Assembly (NCBI GenBank): GCA_900103495.1
Contig: FMWZ01000006.1
Span: forward strand, 1 to 64,000
Direction: 5' to 3'
From: Lachnospiraceae bacterium G11
GTDB lineage: Bacteria > Bacillota > Clostridia > Lachnospirales > Lachnospiraceae
DNA: 64,000 nt
Below the pieces are notes generated by a model. That model was not told where the DNA came from and made no database searches. It worked only from the letters and a program-made list of their open reading frames with translations. The position numbers and the translations under genes were made by a program. This document shows positions 52,578 to 62,360 of this stretch, piece by piece; the first letter of the stretch is position 1, and each line of letters starts with the position of its first letter.

Positions 52578-53486
52578 CTACTTTTTCTTTCGGCGGTAAG
52601 GTACCCTTGCGGAGGGCACGACTTCGCTGGCGGGAGCTGTGTTGGCCACCTGATCATCGAAGAAGATATGGGCGCCGAAGGCTTTGAGGATTTCCGCCTT
52701 GTTGATGCCTCCAAGGAAGAAGGCCTCATCGATACGCACATTCCAGGCGCGAAGAGTTCTGATGACTCTTTCGTGGGCCGGGGCACTTCTTGCGGTTACG
52801 ATGGCGGTTCTTATGGGAGATTCCATTGGAGGGAATTCCCTTTGCAAATCTGAAATTGTGTGAAGAAAGTGGGCGAAGGGTCCTGCGGGAAGAGGATTGT
52901 TGGCATTGGCTTCCTCGTTCTGTTCGAAGGCCTTAAGCCCATATTCGTCATATATAAGCTGGCTCTCCTCGTTAAAGAGAACAGCATCTCCGTCGAAAGC
53001 AATTCTTATCTGCCCCACAGGGGCATCTGAATCATATTCCGTATTGTTATCGCAACAAATAATTCCTGCCGCAACTCCGGAATCTATGGCCTGGGCCACA
53101 TCCTCCTCGTATGCTGACAGGAATAAGTCAGTCTTAAAGGCATTAAGATAAGGTGCAAGAGAGGCACCGCTTGCAAGCACGGCTCTTGAAATGTTAAGGC
53201 CGTAATGCTTGATTGTATTGAACACACGAAGAGAGGTATCGGGAGAGTTGTGAGACATGATAATGACCTCAACTCGATCCTCCATACCAGGCAGTTCGTT
53301 AACCTTAAGCAAAGCCTCAATAAGGCCGAAACCCGGGCCTTTCTTAAGAATATCGTCCTCGTGTTCCATCTGATATCTGCAATAGGCGTCAACGCCTTCT
53401 TTTTCAAATATCTCATTCTCGGAGGTTAAATCAAAAAGCGCTCTTGATGAAACTCCGATTACCAGTTTTTTGTTCCAATCGCACAT
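52578..53486 (-). CDS. 5'-nucleotidase (cytosolic type, NT5C1-like)
   Basis: 302 residues. It fits the family of bacterial homologues of cytosolic 5'-nucleotidase 1: LVIGVSSRALFDLTSENEIF, VEVIIMSHNSPDTSLRVFNT, IRIAFDGDAVLFNEESQLIY (the HAD-like nucleophile region), and TAIVTARSAPAHERVIRTLR, EAFFLGGINKAEILKAFGAH and IFFDDQ. It dephosphorylates nucleoside monophosphates. It ends in a Pro/Arg/Lys tail. The DUF1653 gene is 14 bases upstream. Confidence 0.85.
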   Translation of the reverse strand: MCDWNKKLVIGVSSRALFDLTSENEIFEKEGVDAYCRYQMEHEDDILKKGPGFGLIEALLKVNELPGMEDRVEVIIMSHNSPDTSLRVFNTIKHYGLNISRAVLASGASLAPYLNAFKTDLFLSAYEEDVAQAIDSGVAAGIICCDNNTEYDSDAPVGQIRIAFDGDAVLFNEESQLIYDEYGLKAFEQNEEANANNPLPAGPFAHFLHTISDLQREFPPMESPIRTAIVTARSAPAHERVIRTLRAWNVRIDEAFFLGGINKAEILKAFGAHIFFDDQVANTAPASEVVPSARVPYRRKKK

Positions 53487-53500
53487 GGCAAACTCCTTCC

Positions 53501-53962
53501 TCAGCGGAGTCTGCTGCCCTCATATCTGTCTCTTGTGAGAAGGGTGAAACGAATGGCTTCAAACTGATCGCTGATATCTCCTTCGGGTACGGGAATGTCG
53601 CAGGCAATAGCCATTGTTGCAAGCATTTCCTTGTCGACCTTGTCTCGCATTCCAACCATAATGTCCAGTCTTTCCTCGTAGCTGTTAGCATCCAAAAATG
53701 CGGCAAGCTGGGGATCGAGGCTTGAACTTTCATCGGGCTGCAACTCAAATCTGTATTTCTGAATTGCATCGGGATACTTCTCGGTGTCGACCCTTGATAT
53801 AAACATGTCGAGAGGTCTTGCAAATGTCTTGCCTTCTTCGTCCAGGGAGCGGTAAATTACCAGTTTCTCTCCGGTTTCCGTGTGAATGGCGGTGTCTACT
53901 ATAACATATTTAGTCCCCTTAAAATGTCTATAAACTTCCCCCGATTTCGGTATCTGTGCCAT
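53501..53962 (-). CDS. DUF1653-domain protein
   Basis: 153 residues from the ATG at 53962, which encodes MAQIPKSGEVYRHFKGTKYV; the frame continues upstream without a ribosome site. DUF1653 (GEVYRHFKGTKYVIVDTAIH, VIYRSLDEEGKTFARPLDMF) covers residues 8-60; an acidic helical tail follows. Function unknown; often a stand-alone small protein linked to housekeeping genes. Probably cotranscribed with the nucleotidase. Confidence 0.8.
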   Translation of the reverse strand: MAQIPKSGEVYRHFKGTKYVIVDTAIHTETGEKLVIYRSLDEEGKTFARPLDMFISRVDTEKYPDAIQKYRFELQPDESSSLDPQLAAFLDANSYEERLDIMVGMRDKVDKEMLATMAIACDIPVPEGDISDQFEAIRFTLLTRDRYEGSRLR

Positions 53963-54032
53963 AGAACTACCTGCCTTTTCTGTATAGATAAATATATATC
54001 TATAATAATACTTCGGGGGTTTGTTGTCACGA

Positions 54033-54434
54033 TTAAATCGTGTCAGAAACAGGAAATTTACACTTGAGAAACTCCGAATCTTTGGAGGTGACATCAATGT
54101 CATTTCCATACGGCACATCTGCCATTTCTGCCAGTTTATTGATGATTTCGGCCTTTGCTTCATCGTCAAGTTTAGAGAAAGACTTGTGATGTACTTCTAA
54201 AGTGTAAGTGCGTCGTCCATCGGTATCGATAACCTTGGTAAGAGTGATGCCGGCGTTCTTAAAACCCTCGCTGTTGAGATACTCCCTGACGTCGTCTCTG
54301 TATCTTCTTTCAAACTCGGTGTAGCTTGCATCGGTCATTGCCTGCTTCTTATTGGCTCTCACATTAATGGTTCCTATAATGCAGCTTGCAATGATAATTA
54401 ACAGTGTCAGTAAAACCAGAACAGTCTTTTTCAT
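54033..54434 (-). CDS. Possible lipoprotein, unknown function
   Basis: 133 residues. An N-terminal hydrophobic segment LLTLLIIIASC could be a lipoprotein signal with Cys18; otherwise it is an anchor. The outer part (FERRYRDDVREYLNSEGFKN, RRTYTLEVHHKSFSKLDDEA) is alpha/beta with no motif that I recognise. It stands 71 bases upstream of the DUF1653 gene. Confidence 0.65.
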   Translation of the reverse strand: MKKTVLVLLTLLIIIASCIIGTINVRANKKQAMTDASYTEFERRYRDDVREYLNSEGFKNAGITLTKVIDTDGRRTYTLEVHHKSFSKLDDEAKAEIINKLAEMADVPYGNDIDVTSKDSEFLKCKFPVSDTI

Positions 54435-54583
54435 GTCGCGTCCTCCTTGCTTCTGAAACCATTAAAACATACGGGCTGGGCAATAAACTTCCCAGGCCAC
54501 CATATTTCATAGATATTTAAGAAAATCATAAAGTTTATTCGGGAGGGAAGGTGCTATAATCTAGATGATTGAGGTGACATTCT

Positions 54584-55720
54584 ATGAAAAAAGCAATTAT
54601 CGCCATGCTGGTCATAATCATAGGAACCTGCGCAGCAGGCTGTTTTTTGACCAACAGGAAGCCGGAAAAGACAATCGAGTCAGCTCCCAGTGTGACTGAC
54701 ACAGTCAAGGAGGAGACACAACCTGCGGCCCCCAAACCAGAGGAGCCTGAGGCAGCACCAACCCCTGAAACTACGGAGGAAATCACACCTGCCCCCACAA
54801 GAAATCCCGAAGGAGTAGCGGAGATTTATAATTTGACCAAGAGTACTGAGGGCGCAGAAAAGTATGAGAGCCTTCTCAACTCTTCAAGGCAGGAATCCAT
54901 GCAGTACAAAGCAGCGCAGATTGATGACCTCCTTGCAAAGTTACAGGGATCGGATAACACCTACATACCTGAGATTGACACATATTCCGTTTCAGACGTG
55001 GAAACATGGAATGACAGACCGGTCTACACATTAAGAAAGAGTGATGACTACGACAAAATAGTCATCTACATCCATGGCGGAAGTTTCATAACGAATGTTA
55101 CGCCAACCCAGCTTCACTATGTTGATAACATCGCTCAGGATACAAATGCAAAGGTGTATGTCCCCATGTATCCTCTGGCGCCCACATATACTTACAAAGA
55201 TACCTATGCTTTGCTTGAGACCCTCTATACAAGCCTTTTGGAACAGGGTAAAAGCATAACGATCTTCGGTGATTCCGCAGGCGGCGGAATTGCATTGGGC
55301 TTTGTGGAAGAGCTTAATGAGAAGGGCATTCAGGTCCCTGACAAGCTTATCCTTATGTCTCCTTTGCTTGATATAACGGGAACAAACGAAGAAGCCTATG
55401 AAAATGAGGCAAAGGATCCTTTAGTTACCAGATATGAGGTAATTATGTGCGGCCTTGCATGGGCGGGAGATACAGACGTTTTTGATTACCATGTAAGCCC
55501 CATATACGGGGATATCACAAACATGCCAAAGACTCTTGTAACCATGGGATCCAACGAGTATCTGGCCAAGGATATCATGAAATTTTACGGAATAATGAGA
55601 GACAACAAACAGGATATAAAGCTTCTCTACGGGGATGGACTTTTCCATGTATTCCCCTTCTATCCCATGCCTGAAAGTGATGAGGCAAATGGGATAATTG
55701 CAGCTTTTATCCGGGACTAG
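54584..55720 (+). CDS. Secreted alpha/beta hydrolase lipoprotein (HSL/acetyl esterase-like)
   Basis: 378 residues. Lipoprotein signal with AAGC, Cys20. A Pro/Glu/Thr linker runs to about residue 80. The hydrolase has the HSL-family oxyanion motif HGGSF, then the nucleophile motif GDSAGGG, with a catalytic Asp likely in the VTMGSNEYLAKD region and His in GLFHVFPFYP. It could be an exported carbohydrate or lipid esterase. The VanY-like gene follows after 19 bases. Confidence 0.85.
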   Translation: MKKAIIAMLVIIIGTCAAGCFLTNRKPEKTIESAPSVTDTVKEETQPAAPKPEEPEAAPTPETTEEITPAPTRNPEGVAEIYNLTKSTEGAEKYESLLNSSRQESMQYKAAQIDDLLAKLQGSDNTYIPEIDTYSVSDVETWNDRPVYTLRKSDDYDKIVIYIHGGSFITNVTPTQLHYVDNIAQDTNAKVYVPMYPLAPTYTYKDTYALLETLYTSLLEQGKSITIFGDSAGGGIALGFVEELNEKGIQVPDKLILMSPLLDITGTNEEAYENEAKDPLVTRYEVIMCGLAWAGDTDVFDYHVSPIYGDITNMPKTLVTMGSNEYLAKDIMKFYGIMRDNKQDIKLLYGDGLFHVFPFYPMPESDEANGIIAAFIRD

Positions 55721-55739
55721 ACTAAGAAAACGAGGAAAA

Positions 55740-56252
55740 ATGAATTATAAGATTATAGTGGACAAAGACCATCCGATTACGGAGGAATACCTAAAGGAAG
55801 TCAAGCTGATTCCCATAGTGACCGACACGGACAATAAGAAAACTCAAATCGAAAAGGAAACCTATGAGGCTTTTCTTGACATGAGAGATTACCTTTTGCT
55901 TAAGGAAAACATTACCATTGGCATCGATTCCGCTTACAGAAGCGTGGAGTATCAGGAAAAACTGATGCAGGAGTTTATCGACAAGTACGGTGAAGAGTAT
56001 GCCAGGGAAACTGTGGCCGAGCCCGGAACCAGCGAGCATCACACAGGTCTGGCCATCGACATCTGTCCCAAGATTCTTGGACAGTGGATTACAGAAAACG
56101 AAGACATGATTAAGATGGAGGAAGTGTTTGATAAGATTCACAGAGCTCTTCCCATTTTCGGCTTCAGACTGACCTATCCAAAAGAGAACATAAATAAACC
56201 AGGGTCCGTATATGAACCCTGGCATATAAGATACATGGGTGGCTCTAAATAA
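55740..56252 (+). CDS. VanY-like D-alanyl-D-alanine carboxypeptidase (M15B)
   Basis: 170 residues from ATG 55740, after GAGGAAA. The zinc site is intact: SEHHTGLAIDI with His and Asp, and PWHIRYMG near the end with the third ligand. SAYRSVEYQEKLMQEF is also typical. No signal peptide is seen, so either it acts in the cytoplasm or uses another route. It overlaps the diacylglycerol kinase gene tail to tail by eight bases. Confidence 0.88.
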   Translation: MNYKIIVDKDHPITEEYLKEVKLIPIVTDTDNKKTQIEKETYEAFLDMRDYLLLKENITIGIDSAYRSVEYQEKLMQEFIDKYGEEYARETVAEPGTSEHHTGLAIDICPKILGQWITENEDMIKMEEVFDKIHRALPIFGFRLTYPKENINKPGSVYEPWHIRYMGGSK

Positions 56253-57186
56253 TGAATTTAAGCCTCTCTTCACACAATGTGACAGTGATGTCAGTTGCCC
56301 TTGTTTCCACCTCTCCGTCGGTGTGAACCCAAAGGGGAGTGTCAATGTGAATTCTGGCCTTCTTGGCTTTGTAGGGGGCGAGGCCTTTTACCGAGAAATG
56401 AGTTCCCTTGGCAGCCTTTGGAAGGGCCATCATAAAAGTGGGAATGGAAACGGCACCTACAGTACAAAGATCCAGAATCCCGTCGGAGTAATCCGCATCG
56501 GGACAGAACTTAAATCCGCCGCCTTCAAACTTATGATTCATGAAGGCGATAAAGAAGATTTTATCAAAAACAATAGGAGTATCGGAGTCATCGAGCCACA
56601 GCTTACAGGGTGACTTGGGTGCGCTGAACACCTGCTTGATTCCGATTCCGCCATAAGTCAATTTACCAAGACCGATTTTGTTAAGTCGGTCTTTCATTTT
56701 GGAGTGCATTGCCTCTGCACAGATTGCGGCATCAAAGCCGATTCCTGCAGAAACGGAGAATCTCCTGTCGCCGTATTTCTTTGAAAGTTCTTCATCTTCA
56801 TAATGAACAACTCCGATATCCATATTAATAATGTTGTCCTGAGATATGATGTGCTTGATGGCCTCGGCAGGATTAAAGGAGGCCTTAAGGTCTCTTGCCA
56901 GGTCATTGCTGGAGCCGGTGGGCAGGTAGCCAAGGACAAACTTGCTTAAGGGATTCATTCCCTGCAAAGCTTCGTTGACGGTTCCGTCACCGCCAAGAAG
57001 AATCACGTCCACTTCGGAATCGGGCAAAGCCGACAATTCCTCCATGCGCTTCTTGATATCTCCGGACTTCTCGGAAAAATAAACTTCGTATTCTACGTTA
57101 GCTTTCTTAAGTTCTTCTTCAACACTGCCCCAAAGAACAATGCCTTTGCCTGAACAGGAAGAAGGATTTACAACAACGTGGTACAT
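56245..57186 (-). CDS. Diacylglycerol kinase / YegS-like lipid kinase
   Basis: 313 residues. DAGK catalytic motif VDVILLGGDGTVNEALQGM near residues 60-78, LGYLPTGSSNDLARDL, and GIGFDAAICAE. It phosphorylates diacylglycerol or a related lipid at the membrane. Monocistronic as seen here, with the glyA promoter region divergent upstream. Confidence 0.9.
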   Translation of the reverse strand: MYHVVVNPSSCSGKGIVLWGSVEEELKKANVEYEVYFSEKSGDIKKRMEELSALPDSEVDVILLGGDGTVNEALQGMNPLSKFVLGYLPTGSSNDLARDLKASFNPAEAIKHIISQDNIINMDIGVVHYEDEELSKKYGDRRFSVSAGIGFDAAICAEAMHSKMKDRLNKIGLGKLTYGGIGIKQVFSAPKSPCKLWLDDSDTPIVFDKIFFIAFMNHKFEGGGFKFCPDADYSDGILDLCTVGAVSIPTFMMALPKAAKGTHFSVKGLAPYKAKKARIHIDTPLWVHTDGEVETRATDITVTLCEERLKFII

Positions 57187-57256
57187 AAAATTACCCCCTT
57201 AAGGATTATATGCAAGCCTATTATACCATCTATATAATAATATTAGGCAAAAAAGT

Positions 57257-57285
57257 TTGCGTTATGGGAGCATAGATGATATAAT
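57257..57285 (+). promoter_or_regulatory. Promoter of glyA
   Basis: TTGCGT (57257-57262) and TATAAT (57280-57285), 17-bp spacer, 56 bases before the ATG; ribosome site AGGAGG at about 57328. Confidence 0.65.
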
Positions 57286-57340
57286 CTCAATAATTTCGCA
57301 CGACACAGTGCCACTATGATAAAGTACAGGAGGACATCAG

Positions 57341-58579
57341 ATGTATTCTTTGGATGAAGTAAAAAAAGTAGATCCGGAAATCGCACAGGCGATTGTGGAT
57401 GAACAGGAAAGACAGAACAGCCACATTGAGCTTATCGCTTCCGAAAACTGGGTCAGCAAAGCAGTGATGGCTGCTATGGGAAGCCCTCTTACCAACAAAT
57501 ATGCGGAAGGCTATCCCGGAAAGCGTTACTACGGCGGATGTGACTGCGTTGACGTAGTTGAGAATCTTGCCATTGAGAGAGCCAAAGAATTATTCGGATG
57601 TGAATATGCCAACGTTCAGCCCCACTCAGGTGCTCAGGCAAACTTTGCGGTACAGTTCGCAATCTGTAACCCCGGGGACACCATCATGGGTATGAACCTT
57701 GATCACGGCGGACACCTTACACACGGAAGCCCGGTTAACGTATCCGGTAAGTACTTCAAGATTGTGCCTTACGGTGTTAACGATGACGGCTTTATAGATT
57801 ATGACGAAGTTAGAAGACTTGCCATCGAAAGCAAGCCCAAAATGATTATTGCAGGCGCCAGCGCTTACGCAAGAACAATTGACTTTAAGAAGTTCAGAGA
57901 GATCGCTGACGAAGTTGGCGCAGTTCTCATGGTTGATATGGCACACATTGCAGGTCTTGTGGCAGCAGGACTTCATCCAAGCCCCATTCCTTATGCACAT
58001 GTTGTAACAACCACAACTCACAAGACCCTCAGAGGTCCCAGAGGAGGACTTATCCTTTCAAGCAACGAAGTTAATGCAAAATACAACTTCAACAAAGCTA
58101 TCTTCCCCGGAACCCAGGGCGGTCCTCTTATGCACGTTATCGCAGGCAAGGCTGTATGCTTCAAGGAAGCTCTTTCAGATGACTTCAAGAAGTACCAGAA
58201 GGGCATTATCGACAATGCACAGGCTCTTTGCGAAGGCCTTAAGAAGAGAGGAATCAAGATCGTTTCAAACGGTACTGACAACCACCTTATGCTTGTGGAC
58301 CTTACAAACTTCGGACTTACCGGTAAGGCAGTTGAGAAACTTCTTGATGAGGCTCACATCACAGCCAACAAGAACACCATTCCCAACGATCCTCAGTCAC
58401 CCTTCGTTACAAGCGGTATCCGTCTCGGAACTCCCGCAGTTACAAGTCGTGGCATGAACACCGAGGATATGGATCAGATTGCCGAGGCAATTTCACTCGT
58501 TATCAAAGGTGGCGAGGAGAAGGTTCCCGAAGCAAGAGCTATTGTCAAGAAGCTTACAGACAAGTATCCTTTGATCTAA
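57341..58579 (+). CDS. glyA: Serine hydroxymethyltransferase
   Basis: 412 residues, full length. Landmarks: [53 protein letters not shown], and the PLP-lysine motif [16 protein letters not shown]. It converts serine and tetrahydrofolate to glycine and methylene-THF, so it supplies one-carbon units used with folC products. Ends in a strong terminator. Confidence 0.97.
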   Translation: MYSLDEVKKVDPEIAQAIVDEQERQNSHIELIASENWVSKAVMAAMGSPLTNKYAEGYPGKRYYGGCDCVDVVENLAIERAKELFGCEYANVQPHSGAQANFAVQFAICNPGDTIMGMNLDHGGHLTHGSPVNVSGKYFKIVPYGVNDDGFIDYDEVRRLAIESKPKMIIAGASAYARTIDFKKFREIADEVGAVLMVDMAHIAGLVAAGLHPSPIPYAHVVTTTTHKTLRGPRGGLILSSNEVNAKYNFNKAIFPGTQGGPLMHVIAGKAVCFKEALSDDFKKYQKGIIDNAQALCEGLKKRGIKIVSNGTDNHLMLVDLTNFGLTGKAVEKLLDEAHITANKNTIPNDPQSPFVTSGIRLGTPAVTSRGMNTEDMDQIAEAISLVIKGGEEKVPEARAIVKKLTDKYPLI

Positions 58580-58618
58580 TCGAAGACTAAAAACTGACAA
58601 TTAAATCAATATATGTGA

Positions 58619-58649
58619 AAACCGCCCAAAAACAACTGGGCGGTTTTTT
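58619..58649 (+). terminator. Terminator of glyA
   Basis: AAACCGCCCA (58619-58628) pairs with TGGGCGGTTT (58637-58646), followed by three more T. Confidence 0.9.
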
Positions 58650-58779
58650 GCAATTTATCCAAAATTCCTATTGCGCCTGCGGGGGTGCCATGATACAATA
58701 TCTTTCGGTAAAGGACAAGTGTGCGTTTAAGGAAGACACATAAACACAGATGTACTTGTCCAAAAGACAGGAGAGTAAT

Positions 58780-59223
58780 ATGACCGAATCCACGCAATAT
58801 TACATAATTAAGAAGAAAGCGGTGCCTGAAGTGCTCCTTAAGGTTGTGGAAGCCAAGAGACTTTTGGACACAGAGAAAGTCCTGACCGTGCAGGACGCTG
58901 TGGAGGAGGTAGGGCTGAGCAGAAGCTCTTTTTACAAATATAAAGACGACATAATGCCCTTCCACGATGACACCCAGGGCAGAACCATTACACTGACTTT
59001 CCAGATGGACGATATTCCGGGACTTTTGTCTGACGTACTTAAGCTTATCGCTCAGTACAAGGCAAATATCCTTACCATTCACCAGAGTATTCCCATTGGC
59101 GGAATCGCTTCTTTAAGCATTTCCGTACAGGTTCTCAAGGATACCGGTGATGTTTCCGAGATGATTGAATCAATGGAGAACAAGTCCGGCGTTCATCACG
59201 TAAAGATTTTGGCAAAAGAATAA
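58780..59223 (+). CDS. ACT-domain protein, UPF0735 (PheB-like)
   Basis: 147 residues from ATG 58780, the usual length of the UPF0735 family. An N-terminal helical part (AVPEVLLKVVEAKRLLDTEK, VGLSRSSFYKYKDDI) looks like a DNA-binding helix-turn-helix; the C-terminal ACT domain is LTFQMDDIPGLLSDVLKLIA onward, which may bind an amino acid. The gene is directly upstream of hom and lysC, in line with control of amino-acid synthesis. Confidence 0.9.
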   Translation: MTESTQYYIIKKKAVPEVLLKVVEAKRLLDTEKVLTVQDAVEEVGLSRSSFYKYKDDIMPFHDDTQGRTITLTFQMDDIPGLLSDVLKLIAQYKANILTIHQSIPIGGIASLSISVQVLKDTGDVSEMIESMENKSGVHHVKILAKE

Positions 59224-59246
59224 TAATATAAAGGATGGATAGATTT

Positions 59247-60461
59247 ATGAAACAAGTTGCAGTTTTAGGCTACGGCACCGTGGGAAGCGGAGTGGTTGAG
59301 GTTATCGACCGCAACAGCGCCGTTATCGAGAAGAGAGTTGGAGATAAGCTTAACGTTAAGTATATTCTCGATCTTCGCGATTTTCCCGGAGACCCCAATG
59401 AGAAGAAGGTGGTCCACGACATCAATGTAATTCTTGATGATCCGGAGGTTGAGATAGTCTGCGAAACCATGGGAGGAAACGAGCCCGCTTTTACTTTCTC
59501 CAAGAACGCCCTTTTAAAGGGTAAAAGCGTCTGCACCTCCAATAAGGAGCTGGTTGCCAATCACGGCCCCGAGCTTCTTAAGCTTGCAAAGGAGAATAAT
59601 TGCAATTATCTTTTCGAGGCAAGCGTTGGCGGCGGAATTCCCGTTATCAGAACAATTAACGAAGCTTTGACTGCAGAGATTATAGACGGTATTACAGGTA
59701 TTCTTAACGGTACCACAAACTACATTCTCACAAAGATGGACAGAGAGGGTGCAAAGTTTGACGATGTATTAAAGCAGGCTCAGGATCTTGGCTACGCCGA
59801 AAAGAACCCCGAAGCCGACGTGGAAGGATATGATGCATGTCGTAAAATCGCAATTCTCTCATCACTTATGACAGGCCATTATGTTCATTTTGAGGATATT
59901 TACACCGAGGGAATCACAAAGATCACTCCCGAGGATTTCAAGTATGCCAAGGCCCTTAACTGCACCATTAAGCTTCTTGCAATGAGCAAGGAGGACAACG
60001 GTTCATACTACGCAATGGTTGCTCCTTTCCTTATCGGAAAGGAAACGGCTCTTTACAACGTAAACGATGTTTTCAACGGCGTTTTCATCCACAGCAACAT
60101 GCTTGACGATTCCATGTACTACGGAAGAGGCGCAGGTAAGCTTGCCACAGCCAGTGCAGTTGTGGGAGACGTGATTGAGGCTGCAAAGAATAAGGGCAAA
60201 AACCTCCCTATCTTCTGGGACGACACGAAGGTTAACCTTCTTGGAATCGGCGAAGTAAATCGTTCCTTCCTTGTTAGAGTTAAGGAAGCTGAGTGCGACA
60301 AAGCCAAGGTTGAAGCAGCTTTTGGAAATGTGACATATGTAACTGACGCAGGTGTTGACGGAGAAATCGGTTTTGTGACACCTATGATGAAAGAGAAAGA
60401 TTTCGAGGCAAAGCTTGGAAACTTAAGCGGTGTAATCGGAAGAATTCGTTTAGACAAATAA
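59247..60461 (+). CDS. hom: Homoserine dehydrogenase
   Basis: 404 residues from ATG 59247 (AAGGATGG eight bases before; an ATG four codons upstream is less likely). NAD(P) site VLGYGTVGSGVVEV; catalytic region ASVGGGIPVIRTINEALTAE, GILNGTTNYILTKM and KNPEADVEGYDACRK. It reduces aspartate semialdehyde to homoserine. The C terminus is shorter than the ACT-carrying form, so feedback control would come from the separate ACT protein or be absent. Confidence 0.95.
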   Translation: MKQVAVLGYGTVGSGVVEVIDRNSAVIEKRVGDKLNVKYILDLRDFPGDPNEKKVVHDINVILDDPEVEIVCETMGGNEPAFTFSKNALLKGKSVCTSNKELVANHGPELLKLAKENNCNYLFEASVGGGIPVIRTINEALTAEIIDGITGILNGTTNYILTKMDREGAKFDDVLKQAQDLGYAEKNPEADVEGYDACRKIAILSSLMTGHYVHFEDIYTEGITKITPEDFKYAKALNCTIKLLAMSKEDNGSYYAMVAPFLIGKETALYNVNDVFNGVFIHSNMLDDSMYYGRGAGKLATASAVVGDVIEAAKNKGKNLPIFWDDTKVNLLGIGEVNRSFLVRVKEAECDKAKVEAAFGNVTYVTDAGVDGEIGFVTPMMKEKDFEAKLGNLSGVIGRIRLDK

Positions 60462-60486
60462 TTTTTGATAAAAGAGGTTTGGAGAA

Positions 60487-61806
60487 TTGAGTAAAGTAGT
60501 AAAATTCGGCGGCAGCTCCCTTGCAAGTGCCGAGCAGTTTAAAAAAGTAAAAGACATCATCATGGCTGATAAGGACAGAAGATATGTGGTTCCTTCAGCT
60601 CCCGGCAAGCGTTTTTCCAAGGATACCAAGGTAACCGACATGCTTTATCAGTGCTATTCAAAGGCTGAGAAGGGCGAGAATTTCAAAGACAAGCTTGCAG
60701 AAATCAAGGCAAGATACGATGAGATTATTACAGGACTTAAGCTTAACGTAAACCTGGATAAGGAGTTTGCGGAGATAGAGAAGAATTTTACCAACAAAGC
60801 AGGCTCTGACTATGCCGCATCCAGAGGTGAGTTCTTAAACGGAATTCTTATGTCACACTATCTCGGATACCCCTTCATCGACGCTGCGGACGTTATCTTC
60901 TTTGATGAGAATGGTGAGTTTGACGCAGACAAGACCGACGAGGTTTTGAGTGAACGCCTTAAACATGATGAGAGAGCGGTTATTCCCGGTTTCTACGGAA
61001 GCATGCCTGACGGTTCCGTCAAGACCTTTTCAAGAGGCGGTTCCGATATCACAGGTTCCATCGTGTCCAAGGCAGCAAGAGTGGACGTTTACGAGAACTG
61101 GACAGATGTGTCAGGATTCCTTATTGCAGATCCCAGAATCATTCCCAACCCTGAAGTAATCGAGATTATCACATACAGAGAGCTTCGAGAGCTTTCATAC
61201 ATGGGTGCTACCGTTCTTCACGAGGATGCTATTTTCCCCGTGCGCAAGATGGGTATTCCCATTAACATCAGAAACACCAATGCTCCCGAGGATAACGGAA
61301 CATGGATTGTTGGAAGCACCGGACAGAAATCCAAGTACATCATCACAGGTGTGGCCGGTAAGAAGGGCTTCTGTGCAGTAAATATTGAAAAGGATATGAT
61401 GAACTCCGAGATCGGTTTCGGCCGTAAGCTTCTTCAGGCTTTCGAGGAGAACGGAATTTCCTTCGAACACTCACCTTCAGGTATCGATACCTTTACAGTA
61501 TTTGTACATCAGGATGAGTTTATGGACAAGGAGCAGAAGGTTGTGGCAGGAATCCACAGACTCTGCAATCCCGACACTGTTGAAATCGAGACTGATCTGG
61601 CTCTGCTGGCAGTTGTGGGACGTGGCATGAAGTCCCAGAGAGGTACTGCAGGACGTATCTTTTCAGCCCTTGCTCACGCTAACATAAACGTTAAGATGAT
61701 TGACCAGGGTTCCAGTGAGCTTAACATCATCATCGGTGTAGCGAATTCTGATTTTGAAGCGGCAATAAAAGCAATTTATGATATTTTTGTGGTTTCTCAG
61801 TTATAA
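60487..61806 (+). CDS. lysC: Aspartate kinase
   Basis: 439 residues from TTG 60487 (GGAGAA before it). KFGGSSLASAEQFKKV is the N-terminal kinase motif, then FSRGGSDITGSIVSKAARVD, VYENWTDVSGF, and two ACT domains at about 310-439 with ISFEHSPSGIDTFTVFV and INVKMIDQGSSELNIIIGV. It makes aspartyl phosphate, the first step toward lysine, threonine and methionine. Follows hom by 25 bases. Confidence 0.95.
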   Translation: MSKVVKFGGSSLASAEQFKKVKDIIMADKDRRYVVPSAPGKRFSKDTKVTDMLYQCYSKAEKGENFKDKLAEIKARYDEIITGLKLNVNLDKEFAEIEKNFTNKAGSDYAASRGEFLNGILMSHYLGYPFIDAADVIFFDENGEFDADKTDEVLSERLKHDERAVIPGFYGSMPDGSVKTFSRGGSDITGSIVSKAARVDVYENWTDVSGFLIADPRIIPNPEVIEIITYRELRELSYMGATVLHEDAIFPVRKMGIPINIRNTNAPEDNGTWIVGSTGQKSKYIITGVAGKKGFCAVNIEKDMMNSEIGFGRKLLQAFEENGISFEHSPSGIDTFTVFVHQDEFMDKEQKVVAGIHRLCNPDTVEIETDLALLAVVGRGMKSQRGTAGRIFSALAHANINVKMIDQGSSELNIIIGVANSDFEAAIKAIYDIFVVSQL

Positions 61807-61917
61807 GAGAAAATACAAAATGTATAAACAATTTTGAAAAAATAAACTTTATAATCTGTCAAGAACAACAAATACAATTAAGAAAACATATTTTAAGAAA
61901 ATATTTGTGAAAATGTA

Positions 61918-61955
61918 TTGACAAATCAGGGGTCATACTCTATACTTAGAGTATG
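61918..61955 (+). promoter_or_regulatory. Promoter with operator-like palindrome for the intergenic RNA
   Basis: TTGACA (61918-61923) and TATACT (61941-61946) with a 17-bp spacer. The -10 box lies inside the inverted repeat CATACTC (61934-61940) / GAGTATG (61949-61955), suggesting a repressor site that covers the start. Confidence 0.75.
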
Positions 61956-62260
61956 GAATTCATCCAGACGGATGGTTCTTTATATAGATTGTTGCAGAAG
62001 GAGGTACGGACCACCTAACTACTTAGTGTAATACCACAAAGTAACGCAGTACAACTTTATAGGGAACTACCAATGAATGGTAATCGAGTACACCAAGTCG
62101 GGTAGCGATTAGAAGAAGCCTAAATATTCGAGAGGAGATTAACGCTACAGTGCCAGAGGGCACAAAGGATGGAAAGATTACAACCCAAGATGGAGGGAAG
62201 TCCATTGGAAACTGATTTTTAGAAGAGGGCATTGAGCGATAGGTTCGGTGCCCTCTTCTA
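61953..62260 (+). ncRNA. Unidentified structured RNA candidate, about 310 nt
   Basis: Begins at a consensus promoter and ends in a 12-bp perfect stem TAGAAGAGGGCA (62220-62231) / TGCCCTCTTCTA (62249-62260), which is not followed by a T-run. Internal helices include TCATCC-AGAC-GGATG at about 61960, TACCA/TGGTA at 62068-62082, GTAGCG (62102-62107) with CGCTAC (62143-62148), GTGCC/GGCAC at 62150-62163, and ATGGA/TCCAT at about 62190. No open frame of note. I could not match it to RNase P, tmRNA, SRP, 6S or a riboswitch I know; a regulatory leader for the GH3 gene is one option. Confidence 0.6.
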
Positions 62261-62360
62261 GTTGTGCACGCAAGCGAAACTCTATTGAGAATGCTATGGA
62301 AAATAACTTGGAAATGGTTTAAAATAGTAGGGTAAAGTTTTTATATCAAAGAGGAATGTT

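Noticed and set aside
61953-62260. Identification of the intergenic RNA as RNase P, tmRNA, SRP RNA, 6S or T-box
   Set aside because: The conserved cores I know (GAGGAAAGTCC, a tag frame, the GGAAGG/AGCAGCC SRP loop, GGTGGTACCGCG) are not found.
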